A stretch of DNA of 30,996 nt from JAHFJA01 sp964357385 (lineage in GTDB: Bacteria; Patescibacteriota; Patescibacteriia; JACQRZ01), in NCBI GenBank assembly GCA_964357385.1, contig CAYHKW010000003.1:1-30996 (forward strand). Reading direction: 5' to 3'. Below, one piece after another: positions 30,805-30,996 of the stretch. A program made the translations under genes and the position numbers. The stretch's first letter is position 1; every line of letters begins with the position of its first letter. The notes beneath the pieces were generated by a model, which was not told the DNA's origin, did not search any database, and was given only the letters and a program-made list of their open reading frames with translations.

Positions 30805-30996
30805 AACTTATCGTAGGTTTAGGAAATCCTGGCACCGAATATGAAATGACCCGCCACAATGCGGGCTTTCTGGCGCTCGACGCGCTCCATACGCTCCTCA
30901 CGCCATATGGCGTGAACCCGTGGGAGCTTTCCAAAAAATTCCACGCCGAGATTGCGGGGTGCGCGGTGCGCGGCGAAAAAACACTCTTGGTCAAAC
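30801..30996 (+). CDS. pth: Peptidyl-tRNA hydrolase, N-terminal fragment
   Basis: The gene runs off the end of the window; 65 codons are visible. MKLIVGLGNPGTEYEMTRHNAGF is the family N-terminus with the catalytic His (His19 here). Pth frees tRNA from dropped-off peptides. It starts at an ATGA overlap with der, with AAGGAG at 30791-30796 inside der as a Shine-Dalgarno sequence. The visible part is more G+C-rich than the rest of the window. Confidence 0.92.
   Translation, partial: MKLIVGLGNPGTEYEMTRHNAGFLALDALHTLLTPYGVNPWELSKKFHAEIAGCAVRGEKTLLVK

Noticed and set aside
1..30996. Alternative genetic code (TGA as Gly)
   Set aside because: TGA ends several genes at ATGA overlaps (e.g. 14687-14689, 16389-16391, 30802-30804), and no gene needs TGA read-through.
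1..30996. CRISPR array, tRNA or rRNA genes, transposase
   Set aside because: No regularly spaced repeats, cloverleaf-like segments or transposase motifs were noticed in the intergenic stretches, all of which are short.

Overview
The window looks like a chromosome segment from a Candidate Phyla Radiation (Patescibacteria) bacterium. The gene content fits: a LemA-HtpX pair, a compact PilC/PilA/PilD cluster with small pseudopilins, a DUF721-like protein behind a UvrD-nuclease fusion, many glycosyltransferases, and several families I know only as hypothetical proteins of this group. TGA is used as a normal stop (for example in ATGA overlaps), so the Gracilibacteria/Absconditabacteria code is not in use. 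Placement finer than this is not supportable from the sequence alone.

Layout. 1-4956: the 3' part of a membrane-bound complex related to hydrogenase-4 and complex I (end of an HyfB-like subunit, then HyfC-, HyfE-, HyfF- and HyfG-like). The large subunit has lost all four NiFe-binding cysteines, so this is probably an energy-converting hydrogenase-related (Ehr-type) complex and not a hydrogenase. 5055-6143: a lone gene with a beta/epsilon carbonic-anhydrase-type zinc motif. 6218-10384: UvrD-type helicase fused to a RecB-like nuclease, a DUF721/DciA-like protein, a divergent pseudopilin and a small membrane protein. 10451-11913: LemA and HtpX. 11981-15309: type IV pilus genes pilC, pilA, pilD and a GspH/FimT-like pseudopilin. 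15312-18735: three glycosyltransferases. 18830-19717: a lone gene whose C-terminus looks like the variable region of a diversity-generating retroelement (DGR) target. 19783-21906 (minus strand): a large polytopic GT-C-like protein. 21948-22547: CDP-alcohol phosphatidyltransferase. 22618-24164: two lone unknown genes, one a lipoprotein. 24244-28242: a second GT-C-like protein, two small envelope proteins, a HIT hydrolase and a sugar-nucleotide SDR. 28306-29328: a membrane-anchored CHRD-like protein carrying a pilin-type head. 29434-end: Der and the start of peptidyl-tRNA hydrolase.

Two expression styles are visible. Most genes are packed in operons with little or no Shine-Dalgarno sequence; their promoters are mostly extended -10 type (TGnTATACT-like) and several lie so close to the ATG that the mRNA should be leaderless. 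Four lone genes (5055, 18830, 22618, 23595) are built differently: TTGACA, a 17-bp spacer, a -10 element, a purine-rich Shine-Dalgarno sequence, and a start codon exactly 74 nt after the first base of TTGACA in all four. Each is followed by its own hairpin terminator. One is the candidate DGR target.

The most interesting items are the candidate DGR variable region at 19600-19717 (no reverse transcriptase or template is visible in the window), the identical leader geometry of the four lone genes, the cysteine-less hydrogenase-like large subunit, and the CHRD-pilin chimera. No tRNA, rRNA, CRISPR array or insertion sequence was recognised, and no gap between genes exceeds about 160 bases.
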